Part shown: piece after piece, positions 8,440 through 17,550 of the stretch | Layout of the letters: every line of letters starts with the position of its first letter | Position numbering within the stretch: position 1 is the stretch's first letter | IMG/VR virus record: IMGVR_UViG_3300006789_000129 | Span: 1 to 26,683 of that record | Strand: one strand, 5' to 3' | Length of the DNA stretch: 26,683 nucleotides | DNA from: a virus | The notes under the pieces: model-generated | What the model saw: only the letters and a program-made list of their open reading frames with translations | Databases searched by the model: none | Told to the model about the DNA's origin: nothing | Position numbers and translations under genes: made by a program

Positions 8440-10302
8440 TTAATAAGATGATATAGCGTAATCCGAAGATACCGCAAATAATTCTTTAAGTCCATAAATG
8501 TCTGTTGTTGTGTCAGTTGATATTTTAACAGTAGCAAAAAATCCTTTAATACCAGATACGTTTTCACCATTTTCTGAAATAACAACCTGACCAGGTCGTG
8601 TGCTGTTAGATAAATAACCAGATCTATCATATTTGTTTCTCAAGTTAGCATGATACTTATTCTCTCGTAAATTAAATCCTAACCTATAGTTTACTCCTCC
8701 TTCAGTATATAAACCTTCGTCATAACTATAAACAGTTTTAACCTCGTCATTAAATGTTTGACCTCCAACAAATTCTTCACTGTCAGAGATAAAGCTTTCT
8801 ACTTGCCAACCATTAGTTCCTTCATACCCCACTGTTTTGAAGTTTTTGTTAACAGATGGATTAGCATTAAATATAAAAGTTATAGAGGAATTTACTGGTT
8901 CAGCCTCATAATAACTATTTCTATACCCGTTTAAATCATAATGAATATATAAATTATTTCCTTTAGTGCTATATAAGTTGTTTCTTAAACTTTTTGTATT
9001 ATAAGGGTAATAACTATAAAAACTAACCCAACCTTGACTCATTTCATCATAAGATAAAGTATGATAAGAGTCGTCCGCTGTAGGTGATGTGCCATAATTA
9101 ACAAGAGATAGTATGTAATTATCTTTATATGTGTCATAAACACCTATAATTCTATCTTGTTTATATGAAACAAATACTACACCATCTGAAGGATGACCTG
9201 TGACACCTAAGTTTTGGCTAGGTAAGCCTACTAAATAAACTCTACTTGTTGAAAAATCAACAGATGCAACGTATGATTGACAATCGATTAAATTACCACT
9301 ATGTCTTAAATATAAACCCATTCCAGGTTCTATTAAATCAAACTGCTCTTGAGTGTAAGTTGTTAAAGTTATGTAAATAGGGGTTGCAAACGGAGGAAGG
9401 GAACTAGGATAAGGCCATGTAGGGTTTTGTGATAATCCACCTGGATCTAAAAAATCTACTGTATATAAATATGGATCATCTTTTATATTAGCTAATTCAT
9501 CTCTAAAAAAGTCATTCATTCCATAATTAGAAATCTCTGTAATACCATCTTTAGATAATCTACAAATTGACTTTCTATATTTGTCTGCAAAATATTTTCT
9601 AAATCCAAATACATCAAAACTATCTGGGTTTTTACTTATTCCATACTCTCCAGTATATGGAGTGATTTGTCCTAAAACCAAAGGCGTCGATGTAACTGCA
9701 GCTGAACCTTCAGCGGAATAAATAGCGTCTTTATCGATTAATACTGAGCTAACTTTATTTTCTTGAAATACAGTTAAATTAGTATTTTCTGCATACATTC
9801 TTTGTATACCTCCATAGTGTGGGTCTAAAGACTTGGTTATGTCTTCAGCTACTGAAAATACATTTGTTTCATTATAAGATGTTCTAGAGTTGTATACTCC
9901 TGAATATATAATAGAATTAAACCTATTGTTAGGTTGTGGATTTTCTTCTACTAAATAAGCTCTAACACCTAAATCTGTTATTGTATTATTAAAACCTCCT
10001 CTAATTCTAGCTTCTTCCACTATCCAGTTAGGATCAGTAGTTCCTATCACCCATTGACTAGCGTCTTTAGCGACGTTAGAAATAGGATATTGAACGTAAG
10101 GAGATGGTACAGTAACCGGATTTGGAACCCAAAAAGGATACCCATCTCTTTCATAATTAGATCCTTCAACGCTTGGCCAAGTTCTATAAATAGCTCTATC
10201 AGAACTACTAAAGTCAGTGCCTCCTTGAGCTGTATCTCTATTAGTTACTAGTCTTCTTAATACATAAGAGTTATAATAATCTACTTCTAATTCAAAAGCC
10301 AT
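8440..10302 (-). CDS. Tail/muzzle-companion structural protein, 620 aa
   Basis: This protein is rich in Tyr, Asn, Ser, Gly and Thr with alternating hydrophobic strands, as expected of an all-beta tail component. Its best conserved-looking part is residues about 127-270: FNSIIYSGVYNSRT, then VAEDITKSLDP, NTNLTVFQENKVSSVLIDKD, GEYGISKNPDSF and CRLSKDGITEISNYGM. I recall these strings from structural proteins of marine Bacteroidota and crAss-like phages, where the region belongs to the tail tip or muzzle assembly. It directly follows the 1363-residue muzzle-like gene, so the two products probably form one assembly; in some relatives they may be one chain. The C-terminal third is beta-rich with no motif I recognise. 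A receptor-binding role is possible but nothing in the sequence proves it. ATG start; the gap to the upstream gene is 35 bases without a hairpin. Confidence 0.8.
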   Translation of the reverse strand: MAFELEVDYYNSYVLRRLVTNRDTAQGGTDFSSSDRAIYRTWPSVEGSNYERDGYPFWVPNPVTVPSPYVQYPISNVAKDASQWVIGTTDPNWIVEEARIRGGFNNTITDLGVRAYLVEENPQPNNRFNSIIYSGVYNSRTSYNETNVFSVAEDITKSLDPHYGGIQRMYAENTNLTVFQENKVSSVLIDKDAIYSAEGSAAVTSTPLVLGQITPYTGEYGISKNPDSFDVFGFRKYFADKYRKSICRLSKDGITEISNYGMNDFFRDELANIKDDPYLYTVDFLDPGGLSQNPTWPYPSSLPPFATPIYITLTTYTQEQFDLIEPGMGLYLRHSGNLIDCQSYVASVDFSTSRVYLVGLPSQNLGVTGHPSDGVVFVSYKQDRIIGVYDTYKDNYILSLVNYGTSPTADDSYHTLSYDEMSQGWVSFYSYYPYNTKSLRNNLYSTKGNNLYIHYDLNGYRNSYYEAEPVNSSITFIFNANPSVNKNFKTVGYEGTNGWQVESFISDSEEFVGGQTFNDEVKTVYSYDEGLYTEGGVNYRLGFNLRENKYHANLRNKYDRSGYLSNSTRPGQVVISENGENVSGIKGFFATVKISTDTTTDIYGLKELFAVSSDYAISSY

Positions 10303-10337
10303 AATTTATAATCACTTGTTTTTATACTATTTAACAA

Positions 10338-13300
10338 TCAATCAGTTTGTGTTTCATAAAACCTAACGTAAGCGTAATAATCTATACTTTCTTGTCCACC
10401 TGTAAAGTCTTCATAAACTTTATAGGTTATTCTATAAGTTATATTAAGGGAATTAGGTAAAGGTGTATTAGCATTACCTCCTAAACTAGGCGGATTTGTA
10501 GTGCTTGTGATAATTCTTTTATCGGAATTATCTACAACAAAAGGAGACTGTGATAAAGATTTTTCCCAATAATTTGAAGGATTTTTAACCCAAGAACCTA
10601 ACTGATTACTAGCTCCCCATTGAGGGTTGTAACCTGAACTTTGCCAATATATAGTACTAGTGTCAACTCTAATTATTTTCACTTTTAAACCATAAGTTCG
10701 TTCAGCTTTATAAGGGTCGAGTATAGTAGACGGTGGTGGGTTATCCCCTAATCGAGTCCCATTTTGTAAATAATAGTGTTCATTAGTTGAAGCTGAGGGT
10801 TTAACATCTTGATCCCAATTCCATCTTCCAGTACTTGCATATTGTACTTTTTGTGGATCATACCATCTCCAAAATTCATGATCAAAATCTACAATTTCTA
10901 TGCTACTACCATTAAAGTTAGCTTGGGAGACATCCCAACATAAACCTCCAGTAATGTTTTTGTAACTATGAGGCCACCAACCACTAGATGGTTTATTCCA
11001 CAAATCTGTTAAAGCTATAGGTTCTCCATATAAATCGTTAGCAAAAGCTTTTGTAACATCGCTATATGGAGCATCACCATCTATTCTAGGAGCTATGTTA
11101 GATAAATCACCTATAAAAGAATAATTATCAACCACGCCGTTTGCTGTAATTTTTAAAACAAACAGGAATTGATCATTACTTGGCAATCCTTTATATATAA
11201 AATTTGGTGGGGTTTGCGCAGCGTTATTAGATAATCTAATTTTAAATCTAGGAGCAGCACTACCAGGCGTACCAGCAGTTGATTGATACACTTGAAACTT
11301 ATCAGTTATTAAAGGTCCAGATGTGGTAGAACCTTGATATACTTCTTGTAGCGATATAGTAGATAACCAATCTGCTGTAGTACTACCATTAGAGTCGACA
11401 ACTTCAAATTCATTTGTAACTATATCGTCACCTGCTGCAAAGTTTTCTCTTTGAATAAATGCAAATTCTGTAACACCACCTAAGCCATTTAATGTAGCAT
11501 CGTTATTTATACTATTGTTTAATTCTGATATTAATCCAGAGGTAGTGGTTTCCCAAAGTATATTTAAATTAGATTTAGTAGGTTTTGTTTCAAAAACACC
11601 AATTTGCCTAGTTGCTATAGTTATATTGTTAACGCTTGTGTAGCTAGGTATAGTACCAATTCTATTTTTAGTTGACAATGTTGCTATATGAGGATTTTCT
11701 CCACTTCTCCAAAATATATCTCTAAACTCTATAGTGTTTACAGTAGCTGGAGCCATTGGAATAGATGGAGAATAGAATGGATACCAAGGGTCTGGATTAC
11801 CTAGACTTGTAGAATCTACAACATTTTCTTTTCCAGGATAAAACTGTCCTTTAGTAGTAGTCCATTTATCAAAATCAAAAAACTGCTTTATAGTATTTAC
11901 TGAAATTTTATCAATAGCTGCGTCAGTTGCTACTTGTGTACTGTAAATTGATTCATCGTCATTACTTACTGTGCCTGAGTTAGGATTTACTCTACAAAAT
12001 AAAACAGTGGAACTACCAAAGTTTTTATCTAAAGGTCCTACGTTTTCTAAATTTCTTGGAATTTTATTTATATTATCACCTAATAAGGCTATATTAGCAT
12101 TTGTTTTAGACTCATTGAATTCAGGTCTTCCAAGACCATTTCCATCTCCAACATTAGATCCGTCCCAATCAATTCTTCCAGCTAAAACACCGGGAGTATA
12201 AACATTGTAATAATCTTGATCCTGCTGTTTTACCACAATTCTATAACTGTACCAACCTAATGGATTGCTAGCACTGTATAGTCCACCTGTTGCTTTAGCC
12301 GTTGGTATTAAACCATTAAAAACTACTTTTAATGAGTTACCAGGCCATTCAACAGGGTCGTTATTAGCATTACTGTAAGATGTAAATATAGTGGAATCTC
12401 TAGCTGAATTGTTACTTGTTAATACACTTTCATTTAACAACACGTTTGAAGATCTACCAAATCTATCTACTAATACAATGCCAACTTGATATGTTCTGTT
12501 TTGTTTAAGAGTTTGTAAAGGATATTCCCAACGTGACAACTGAGCAGGTTTACTGGTATCTAAATTAAATTTTTCATTAATCTTAACAGAGTAATCTATA
12601 AAATTAGGAGCATTATTCCTGTCTATGTAATTACCGTACATTACTCTATTGCCCGTGACGTCTTGCGTCATTGCTCTAATTGGAGCTTTATCATGTACTC
12701 GTGTAGTTGCTTTTTCTGGTAAAACTTTATATGGTTCAGTAGATTTGTACTGGTACAAAAATTGATCTTTTCTTAAATCAGCATCCCATCCCACTAAATC
12801 ATCTCCGCTTAATGTTATTACAACTTGTGGACTTCCATCACCTAATTCGTTTGCTGGTATTATAATTACGTCTCCAGCTCTAAATCCAGAACCTGAGTAA
12901 GTGCATTTAATGTCTTGAATATCGTTATTAGCGGTTGTATAAACTTGTAGTCTAACTTTTTTACCATTACCAGTTACAACCACAGTAGTTGGATTATGAT
13001 ATCCTATATCAAAAGCTGTTGTTGCAGCAAAAGTTATTGTACTATTGTTTAAGTCACCACCAGCAAGCGTTATGGGGTCTTTATAATTTATAGGAGCTCC
13101 AATATGGCTTTCAAAGTCTTCAAGATCTATAGAATCTAAAACCTTTATATTAGTTGATTCAGATTCTTTAAACAATATATCTATACCTGTAACATTAAGC
13201 TTACTATAAATTTCATCATAATTATATGGTAAATCTATAGTACATCCAGCAGTGGTTAACTTATTTTCAAAAAACTCTACAATAGTGTTTTGTTTTGTTT

Positions 13301-14429
13301 TTTGTTCATCACCTTCTAACCAGTTTCCATCTTGTTTAGATAAAAAAGCAGGTTGAGTAAAAGGAGCCATTAGAGAGTATTCTCCATCCTCAAACTTAAA
13401 TCTATAACTAAATCTTACAAACTTATCTTTTAAATAATCCTTATCTCCACTAAAATTTGGATTGTAAAAAGGATTAGCAACAGCTATTTCATAGGTATCA
13501 GGAGCTGTGTTAGTAGTGCTCCAATCGGACGGGAAAGTAGTTAAACTAACATATGGTGTATCACCAATACTTACAGCATCGTTTAATCTAGATGTTATAA
13601 AATACCATTTAGATAACTGTGTTTTGTTTCGTAAAAAATATCTTGGAGACGCGGTAGAAGTTATTGCGGCATAATCCTCTAATTGTCCCATAAACTTAGG
13701 TGTTAATCCAGAAGCTCCAAAATCGATATATTTTGTTGTTCCACTTGTTACTGGTATTGCAGGAGCTGTAAAATGTGGAGGAAGTTGCTCGCTAATATCA
13801 TCTATTAATGTAGGTTGAAATATAATATCAGAACTAGCTGCGCTTGAAGCGGTTACGTTTTCTACGAATCTTATAGAATTTACAGGAGCATATTTTAAAA
13901 CACTTATTAAATCTTCACTATTGTAATAAGAAGGAGAACTTTTTGCTTTATTTATATTTATTTTTCTAGGTTGATTTCTATTATCTGTCCAGAAAAGTAA
14001 ATCTTCTATAATATTTACACTATATATCTTGTGAGTTTTAGAAAAATTAAGAAAACTACCTTGCGCTAATACTACTCCAGACCCTGCGTTAGCGTCATAC
14101 ATAGCTATGTAACATCTAGCAGAAGAAAATAAACCAGCATGATTATTTAAATTATTTGTACTTGAATCATTATAGTTTGTTATAAAGCAAAATATCCTAT
14201 TAGTACTAACATCGCTGTGTAATCCAATAATTTCTAAATGCTTATCAGGTAGATTAAAGTTTTCAATTTGTAAAGTACCTCTTATATTTTCTAAAGCACC
14301 CACGTCAGAACCTTCTGACTTACTTATACTAACGTCTCTAGCATCTCGATATTCTCCATTGGGCAATAACCTAGCGTCTAGATCTTTATTCATTCTAGAC
14401 TTAAGAAAATTATTTTGTACTTGTGGCAT
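10338..14429 (-). CDS. Muzzle-like / tail stabilisation structural protein, 1363 aa
   Basis: The N terminus reads NKDLDARLLPNGEYRDARDV, a signature I recall from large tail proteins of crAss-like and marine podoviruses (muzzle or 'stabilisation' protein). The first 200 residues look like beta-propeller blades (FCFITNYND, CYIAMYD, DLLFWTDNRNQPRKINI). Around residues 415-450 is a helical and strand segment, then a GSGF beta module (about 456-545), then VRALTQ-type core seen here as APIRAMTQDVTGNRVMYGNY. Further on, GVFETKPTKSNLNILWETTT is another string typical of this family. The C terminus is beta-rich with many Asn, Ser and Thr. The length fits the roughly 1300-1400 residues I recall for crAss-like muzzles. 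It starts 2 bases after the ring-protein gene and is followed by a 620-residue companion. Assignment is from remembered motifs and order, not a search. Confidence 0.85.
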   Translation of the reverse strand: MPQVQNNFLKSRMNKDLDARLLPNGEYRDARDVSISKSEGSDVGALENIRGTLQIENFNLPDKHLEIIGLHSDVSTNRIFCFITNYNDSSTNNLNNHAGLFSSARCYIAMYDANAGSGVVLAQGSFLNFSKTHKIYSVNIIEDLLFWTDNRNQPRKININKAKSSPSYYNSEDLISVLKYAPVNSIRFVENVTASSAASSDIIFQPTLIDDISEQLPPHFTAPAIPVTSGTTKYIDFGASGLTPKFMGQLEDYAAITSTASPRYFLRNKTQLSKWYFITSRLNDAVSIGDTPYVSLTTFPSDWSTTNTAPDTYEIAVANPFYNPNFSGDKDYLKDKFVRFSYRFKFEDGEYSLMAPFTQPAFLSKQDGNWLEGDEQKTKQNTIVEFFENKLTTAGCTIDLPYNYDEIYSKLNVTGIDILFKESESTNIKVLDSIDLEDFESHIGAPINYKDPITLAGGDLNNSTITFAATTAFDIGYHNPTTVVVTGNGKKVRLQVYTTANNDIQDIKCTYSGSGFRAGDVIIIPANELGDGSPQVVITLSGDDLVGWDADLRKDQFLYQYKSTEPYKVLPEKATTRVHDKAPIRAMTQDVTGNRVMYGNYIDRNNAPNFIDYSVKINEKFNLDTSKPAQLSRWEYPLQTLKQNRTYQVGIVLVDRFGRSSNVLLNESVLTSNNSARDSTIFTSYSNANNDPVEWPGNSLKVVFNGLIPTAKATGGLYSASNPLGWYSYRIVVKQQDQDYYNVYTPGVLAGRIDWDGSNVGDGNGLGRPEFNESKTNANIALLGDNINKIPRNLENVGPLDKNFGSSTVLFCRVNPNSGTVSNDDESIYSTQVATDAAIDKISVNTIKQFFDFDKWTTTKGQFYPGKENVVDSTSLGNPDPWYPFYSPSIPMAPATVNTIEFRDIFWRSGENPHIATLSTKNRIGTIPSYTSVNNITIATRQIGVFETKPTKSNLNILWETTTSGLISELNNSINNDATLNGLGGVTEFAFIQRENFAAGDDIVTNEFEVVDSNGSTTADWLSTISLQEVYQGSTTSGPLITDKFQVYQSTAGTPGSAAPRFKIRLSNNAAQTPPNFIYKGLPSNDQFLFVLKITANGVVDNYSFIGDLSNIAPRIDGDAPYSDVTKAFANDLYGEPIALTDLWNKPSSGWWPHSYKNITGGLCWDVSQANFNGSSIEIVDFDHEFWRWYDPQKVQYASTGRWNWDQDVKPSASTNEHYYLQNGTRLGDNPPPSTILDPYKAERTYGLKVKIIRVDTSTIYWQSSGYNPQWGASNQLGSWVKNPSNYWEKSLSQSPFVVDNSDKRIITSTTNPPSLGGNANTPLPNSLNITYRITYKVYEDFTGGQESIDYYAYVRFYETQTD
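12795..13064 (-). other. GSGF beta module inside the muzzle-like protein
   Basis: Residues about 456-545 form a Thr/Val/Asn-rich beta segment with YSGSGFRAGDVIIIPANELG and then VVITLSGDDL. The same layout occurs in the ring protein encoded at 15599-16693. Boundaries are approximate and judged by composition. Confidence 0.5.
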
Positions 14430-14431
14430 AT

Positions 14432-15592
14432 TTAACTTTTAATCCATTTAGATTTTCCTCTCATCACTTGAACTATTTCGTCTGTCTTTATGTTATTCAA
14501 GCGTATTTTAGCATTTCTCATAGCAGCTGATCTATCTCTTTTATATCGGCTAATAACATATTCTGGTATACCAAAGCGAGTAGAAAGCACTGCATAAGCG
14601 ATATGCATGTACATAGCTTCTTCAGCAAACTTAGGTATTTTAGAATCTTCATCTGTCGCTAAACCGTCTGACAAATATTCAAATATAATTAATTTATTAG
14701 CTAAGTCATTTGAAAATGAAAAACTACCTAATCTTTCATTTATAGTAAACCACCCATTAATATTTGCTTCCTCTGGCTCTAAGCCATATCTTTGACCTAG
14801 TACATTTTGAGGATACATGGGGTATCTATAATCATTTGGCTGCCATTGAGTATTTAAAGATCTATCTTTCCATCTCTCTTCAGTTATAGATTGTTGCGCT
14901 TCTAAATTTTCACCAAATGAATCTTGAGTAGGTATTCCATCAGCGTCTTGAATAGGTAATTCTGTAGGGTCTGATGTAACTCTAGTTGGATATATAATAT
15001 GTTTAGCTCCAGATTTGTCAACCCAAGAACATCTAACATAATTAACATAATCTTGTGGAAGTGGAGTAGTTAAGCTAGGTGGAATAGTTAGTTCTTGAGA
15101 TTTAATAACTTTTAACATGTCATAACTAAATTCCTGCATGCCTCTTCTAGCGTGGAACAAAACATCACTTCGCTTTACACCTTGAATTAGTTTGCCTTCA
15201 CCAACATAGCCTACTAAAAAGTTATTAATCACGTCTTCAACTGAAATATAAGAATAAGAACCATAATTATTGTCAATTGCGTATTGCTTTAATTGACATA
15301 AAACTGTTGAAGGATTAGCAAACGCAGAACTATTTCTAATCGTATTACCATCAGGGCCAATAACACTTATTTGAGCTTCAGGTATTAAGTTAACTGCGCT
15401 AGGCGTAGGATTAGCTGTTGTTAATTCGTATAAGTCAAAGTTTGAAACTGGGGCTATACGATTTCCAGCTGCATCAAAAGCACTAACAAGAGGTGTGTCA
15501 AAACTAAATGTTAACTGCTGAACTGCAGAAGATATTTCAAAAGTCTGTTGTCCAGCGTAGTATTGTGCGTTAGTTTCAGTTATTAAAGCCAT
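14432..15592 (-). CDS. Ring/adaptor-type head-tail connector protein, 386 aa
   Basis: The best conserved-looking part is residues 115-207: a helix (SVEDVINNFLVGYVGEGKLI), then DVLFHARRGMQEFSYDMLKV, ELTIPPSLTTPLPQDYVNYV and a strand ending at YPT. I recall this arrangement from ring or adaptor proteins of crAss-like and marine podoviruses, which stack beneath the portal. Residues 1-95 are a beta-rich cap. The C-terminal section has a helix (FAEEAMYMHIAYAVLSTRFG) followed by a basic helix rich in Arg and Lys, typical of connector subunits that pack around the DNA channel. It lies between another ring-type gene (gap 6 bases) and the muzzle gene (gap 2 bases), consistent with stoichiometric assembly. 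The exact ring position is not decidable from sequence. Confidence 0.8.
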   Translation of the reverse strand: MALITETNAQYYAGQQTFEISSAVQQLTFSFDTPLVSAFDAAGNRIAPVSNFDLYELTTANPTPSAVNLIPEAQISVIGPDGNTIRNSSAFANPSTVLCQLKQYAIDNNYGSYSYISVEDVINNFLVGYVGEGKLIQGVKRSDVLFHARRGMQEFSYDMLKVIKSQELTIPPSLTTPLPQDYVNYVRCSWVDKSGAKHIIYPTRVTSDPTELPIQDADGIPTQDSFGENLEAQQSITEERWKDRSLNTQWQPNDYRYPMYPQNVLGQRYGLEPEEANINGWFTINERLGSFSFSNDLANKLIIFEYLSDGLATDEDSKIPKFAEEAMYMHIAYAVLSTRFGIPEYVISRYKRDRSAAMRNAKIRLNNIKTDEIVQVMRGKSKWIKS

Positions 15593-15598
15593 TTTCTA

Positions 15599-16693
15599 TT
15601 ATTGTTTTTCGTTACTTTCGTCTTTTTGTACTTGAGCTAAAGCAGTTTGCACAGCTTGTGGATCTCTTATTATAACACCTGCGTATAATAATATATTTAA
15701 TATAACTTCAGATTGCTCTGAGTTGTGTAACATGAAATCTGTAGAACCTTGAGCAGAAGCACTCATAAGATTATTAGCTGTTAAAACTATAGTAGCAGTA
15801 CCTGTACCAGCACCACCAGGAAATGTAGCTGAAGCAGCGTTTATAGTTATTGTATCTCCAACAGCGAAACCACTACCAACACTGGCTACAGTTACAGATG
15901 TTACTGTATTAGAGGCAACTGTAACAGTTACAGAGCCACCTGTACTAGAACCGCTTGTAAAAACTGGATCTGCAACATCTGAAGTAATATTAATAGTATA
16001 AGTACCATCTGTTAAACCAGTTGTAGTATTCGTATTAAGAGTCAAAACTTGACTTAAAATTAAAGAACTTGTGTTATATGTGGTTGCATCATATAGGAAT
16101 TGCCCTATACCACCTAAAACATAACCCCATCTTGGTTCGATAGGTTTTTTTAAGTAATCTAATTCTATAGGTGTTTGTTCATCTTGAGTGGCTATAACTG
16201 GAAATACTTTAATTTTATCTCCTTCGTAAAGAAATATGCCATAATTTTTAGATGGTTGAACTAGCTTTGACCTTCTTATTAAATTAAAGTCGTGTCTATT
16301 TACTCTTTGTAATTCCTTATATTGAGTGCTATATACAAAACCCGTGCTACCTGCTCCATCATTAAAATAGTTAACTTGTCTATAAGATACATTTCCTAAC
16401 TTGTATAAATCACTTGGTATAGTAAAATTATCATTATTTTTGTCATAAGCTGGTAAAGAACTAGTTTTAAACTCTTGTAATTTTTCTTCAGTTAATTCTA
16501 ATCTATCTGCGTAATCGATATCATTTTGAGGTTGTCTAGATTGTTGATTTAAATCTTCAAAATATCTTTCAAATATTTCTCGTTGAACCTGATTACTTAT
16601 TTTATTAAATTCGTCAGGAGTCATGTAACCTCTTTGTTCCTTATTAAGGACTAATAGGACTGTTTTATATACCGTATTTACGTTTATTGCCAT
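15599..16693 (-). CDS. Ring/adaptor-type connector protein with inserted GSGF module, 364 aa
   Basis: The N terminus (VNTVYKTVLLVLNKEQRGYM, then TPDEFNKISNQVQREIFERY) is a pattern I recall from the first ring or adaptor protein of crAss-like and marine podoviruses. Residues 60-200 carry the strand-rich core (YGIFLYEGDKIKVFPV, LDYLKKPIEPRWGY). Residues about 205-310 are quite different: a Ser/Thr/Gly/Val-rich stretch with GSGFAVGDTITI and few charged residues. The ancestral-looking end resumes at STDFMLHNSEQSEVILNILL and RDPQAVQTALAQVQ. I therefore read 205-310 as an inserted beta domain. It is the first gene after a strong terminator, so it needs read-through or its own promoter; I saw no flavobacterial-type promoter in the 53-base gap. 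ATG start, A/T-rich leader without Shine-Dalgarno. Confidence 0.8.
   Translation of the reverse strand: MAINVNTVYKTVLLVLNKEQRGYMTPDEFNKISNQVQREIFERYFEDLNQQSRQPQNDIDYADRLELTEEKLQEFKTSSLPAYDKNNDNFTIPSDLYKLGNVSYRQVNYFNDGAGSTGFVYSTQYKELQRVNRHDFNLIRRSKLVQPSKNYGIFLYEGDKIKVFPVIATQDEQTPIELDYLKKPIEPRWGYVLGGIGQFLYDATTYNTSSLILSQVLTLNTNTTTGLTDGTYTINITSDVADPVFTSGSSTGGSVTVTVASNTVTSVTVASVGSGFAVGDTITINAASATFPGGAGTGTATIVLTANNLMSASAQGSTDFMLHNSEQSEVILNILLYAGVIIRDPQAVQTALAQVQKDESNEKQ
15764..16081 (-). other. Inserted GSGF beta module in the ring protein
   Basis: Residues about 205-310 are almost free of Lys, Arg and Glu and are made of Thr/Val/Ser strands and Gly turns, with GSGFAVGDTITI near residue 273. The flanking residues read as one continuous connector family on either side, which is why an insertion is inferred. 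Confidence 0.5.
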
Positions 16694-16705
16694 TTGTGTA
16701 TATTT

Positions 16706-16731
16706 AAAAAAAGGCGGCGAAAAGCCGCCTT
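16706..16731 (-). terminator. Rho-independent terminator after the 258-aa gene
   Basis: On the minus strand an 8-bp perfect stem (AAGGCGGC / GCCGCCTT, 16731-16724 with 16718-16711) closes a 5-base loop and is followed by a run of T (16710-16706, plus the two T ending the stem). It starts 16 bases past the stop of the 258-residue gene and ends before the start of the ring-protein gene. Confidence 0.9.
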
Positions 16732-16746
16732 ATATATAATCACTTG

Positions 16747-17523
16747 TTATTTAAGTTTTTTCTCTATTGATTTAAAAACTTCTACACCTTCATCTGTTTT
16801 AAACCAAGAGGCTAAAGCCGAGTAAGGGTTTTCATCAAAAGGTACATTCATAAGTTTTTTACCATTTGTAGCCCAAGAAAAAGTTTTTTGATCTGGTGAT
16901 AAAACTATTATCTTAGCTTCTGAAGCTTTAATACCAAAGTTTCTAAGCTCTACGTTTTCATCATTAGCTAACTCTATAAATAAAGATGGATTTTGTCTAG
17001 AAAATAATACTATATCTCTTTTAAGCTCTTTAGAACTCATTGTAGATACACTAGATCCAATTTCAACTCTTAATATAGCTTCAGCTTGATCAATCTCCAT
17101 AGAGTGCGCTAAGTTCATTGCTTGTATTTCCATTTCTAAATAATCTAATTGATCTACAGCTTCTTGAACTTCGTCTCTTTCCGCATATAATGCGTTTCTG
17201 TTAGGATGGTAAAGTGAAAGCAATTTTTGTAATGCTACTTTTTCTTTAGCAACCATTAATACACCGTCTTCAAAAACAATATGACCTAATGTTACTGGTC
17301 CATTTTGTTCATCTACAAATGGACTTTTCATATTAGTTGCATATCTAAGTTCTCTATTATGACCTTTTTGCTCATCAAAATACATTAAAGGTTTTCTAAG
17401 AGAATGTCTTGAGTTTATTCTAAAAGTTAACGGTGTTTTATCATTTAATAAATGATAATATCTATCTTTATATTCCCAAGTGTCTTTTACAACTTCAGGT
17501 TTTTTCTTTTCTTTTGTTTCCAT
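16747..17523 (-). CDS. Conserved-looking capsid-region protein of unknown function, 258 aa
   Basis: I do not recognise a named family, though the pattern RELRYATNMKSPFVDEQNGP (residues about 58-77) followed by IVFEDGVLMV and YHPNRNALYAERD seems familiar from proteins beside capsid genes in large marine phages. The first 15 residues are Lys/Glu-rich. Residues 110-150 are a long acidic helix (DEVQEAVDQLDYLEMEIQAM) and the C-terminal part is alpha/beta with a final basic helix. There is no signal peptide, membrane segment or catalytic motif. The gene is unusual in being set off on both sides by terminators (17551-17578 upstream, 16706-16731 downstream), so its level is probably controlled separately from the capsid and tail genes. 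The start at 17523 follows four copies of ATATT. A virion or assembly role is inferred from position. Confidence 0.8.
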   Translation of the reverse strand: METKEKKKPEVVKDTWEYKDRYYHLLNDKTPLTFRINSRHSLRKPLMYFDEQKGHNRELRYATNMKSPFVDEQNGPVTLGHIVFEDGVLMVAKEKVALQKLLSLYHPNRNALYAERDEVQEAVDQLDYLEMEIQAMNLAHSMEIDQAEAILRVEIGSSVSTMSSKELKRDIVLFSRQNPSLFIELANDENVELRNFGIKASEAKIIVLSPDQKTFSWATNGKKLMNVPFDENPYSALASWFKTDEGVEVFKSIEKKLK

Positions 17524-17543
17524 AATATAATATAATATAATAT
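17524..17543 (-). repeat. Pentamer repeat (ATATT)4 directly before a start codon
   Basis: On the minus strand four tandem ATATT units touch the ATG of the 258-residue gene. A two-unit version precedes the scaffold gene (20531-20540). The tract may keep the start unstructured, which suits a host that does not rely on Shine-Dalgarno pairing; that role is inference. Confidence 0.7.
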
Positions 17544-17550
17544 AATAATT

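Noticed and set aside
8433-8630. 65-codon minus-strand frame at the end of the 620-residue gene
   Set aside because: It is an out-of-frame reading of the tail protein's last codons, Leu/Tyr-rich, with no leader.
10303-10337. Possible assembly frameshift joining the 1363- and 620-residue proteins
   Set aside because: There is a clear stop, a 35-base A/T-rich gap and a good ATG, with no frame continuing across, so two genes are the simpler reading.
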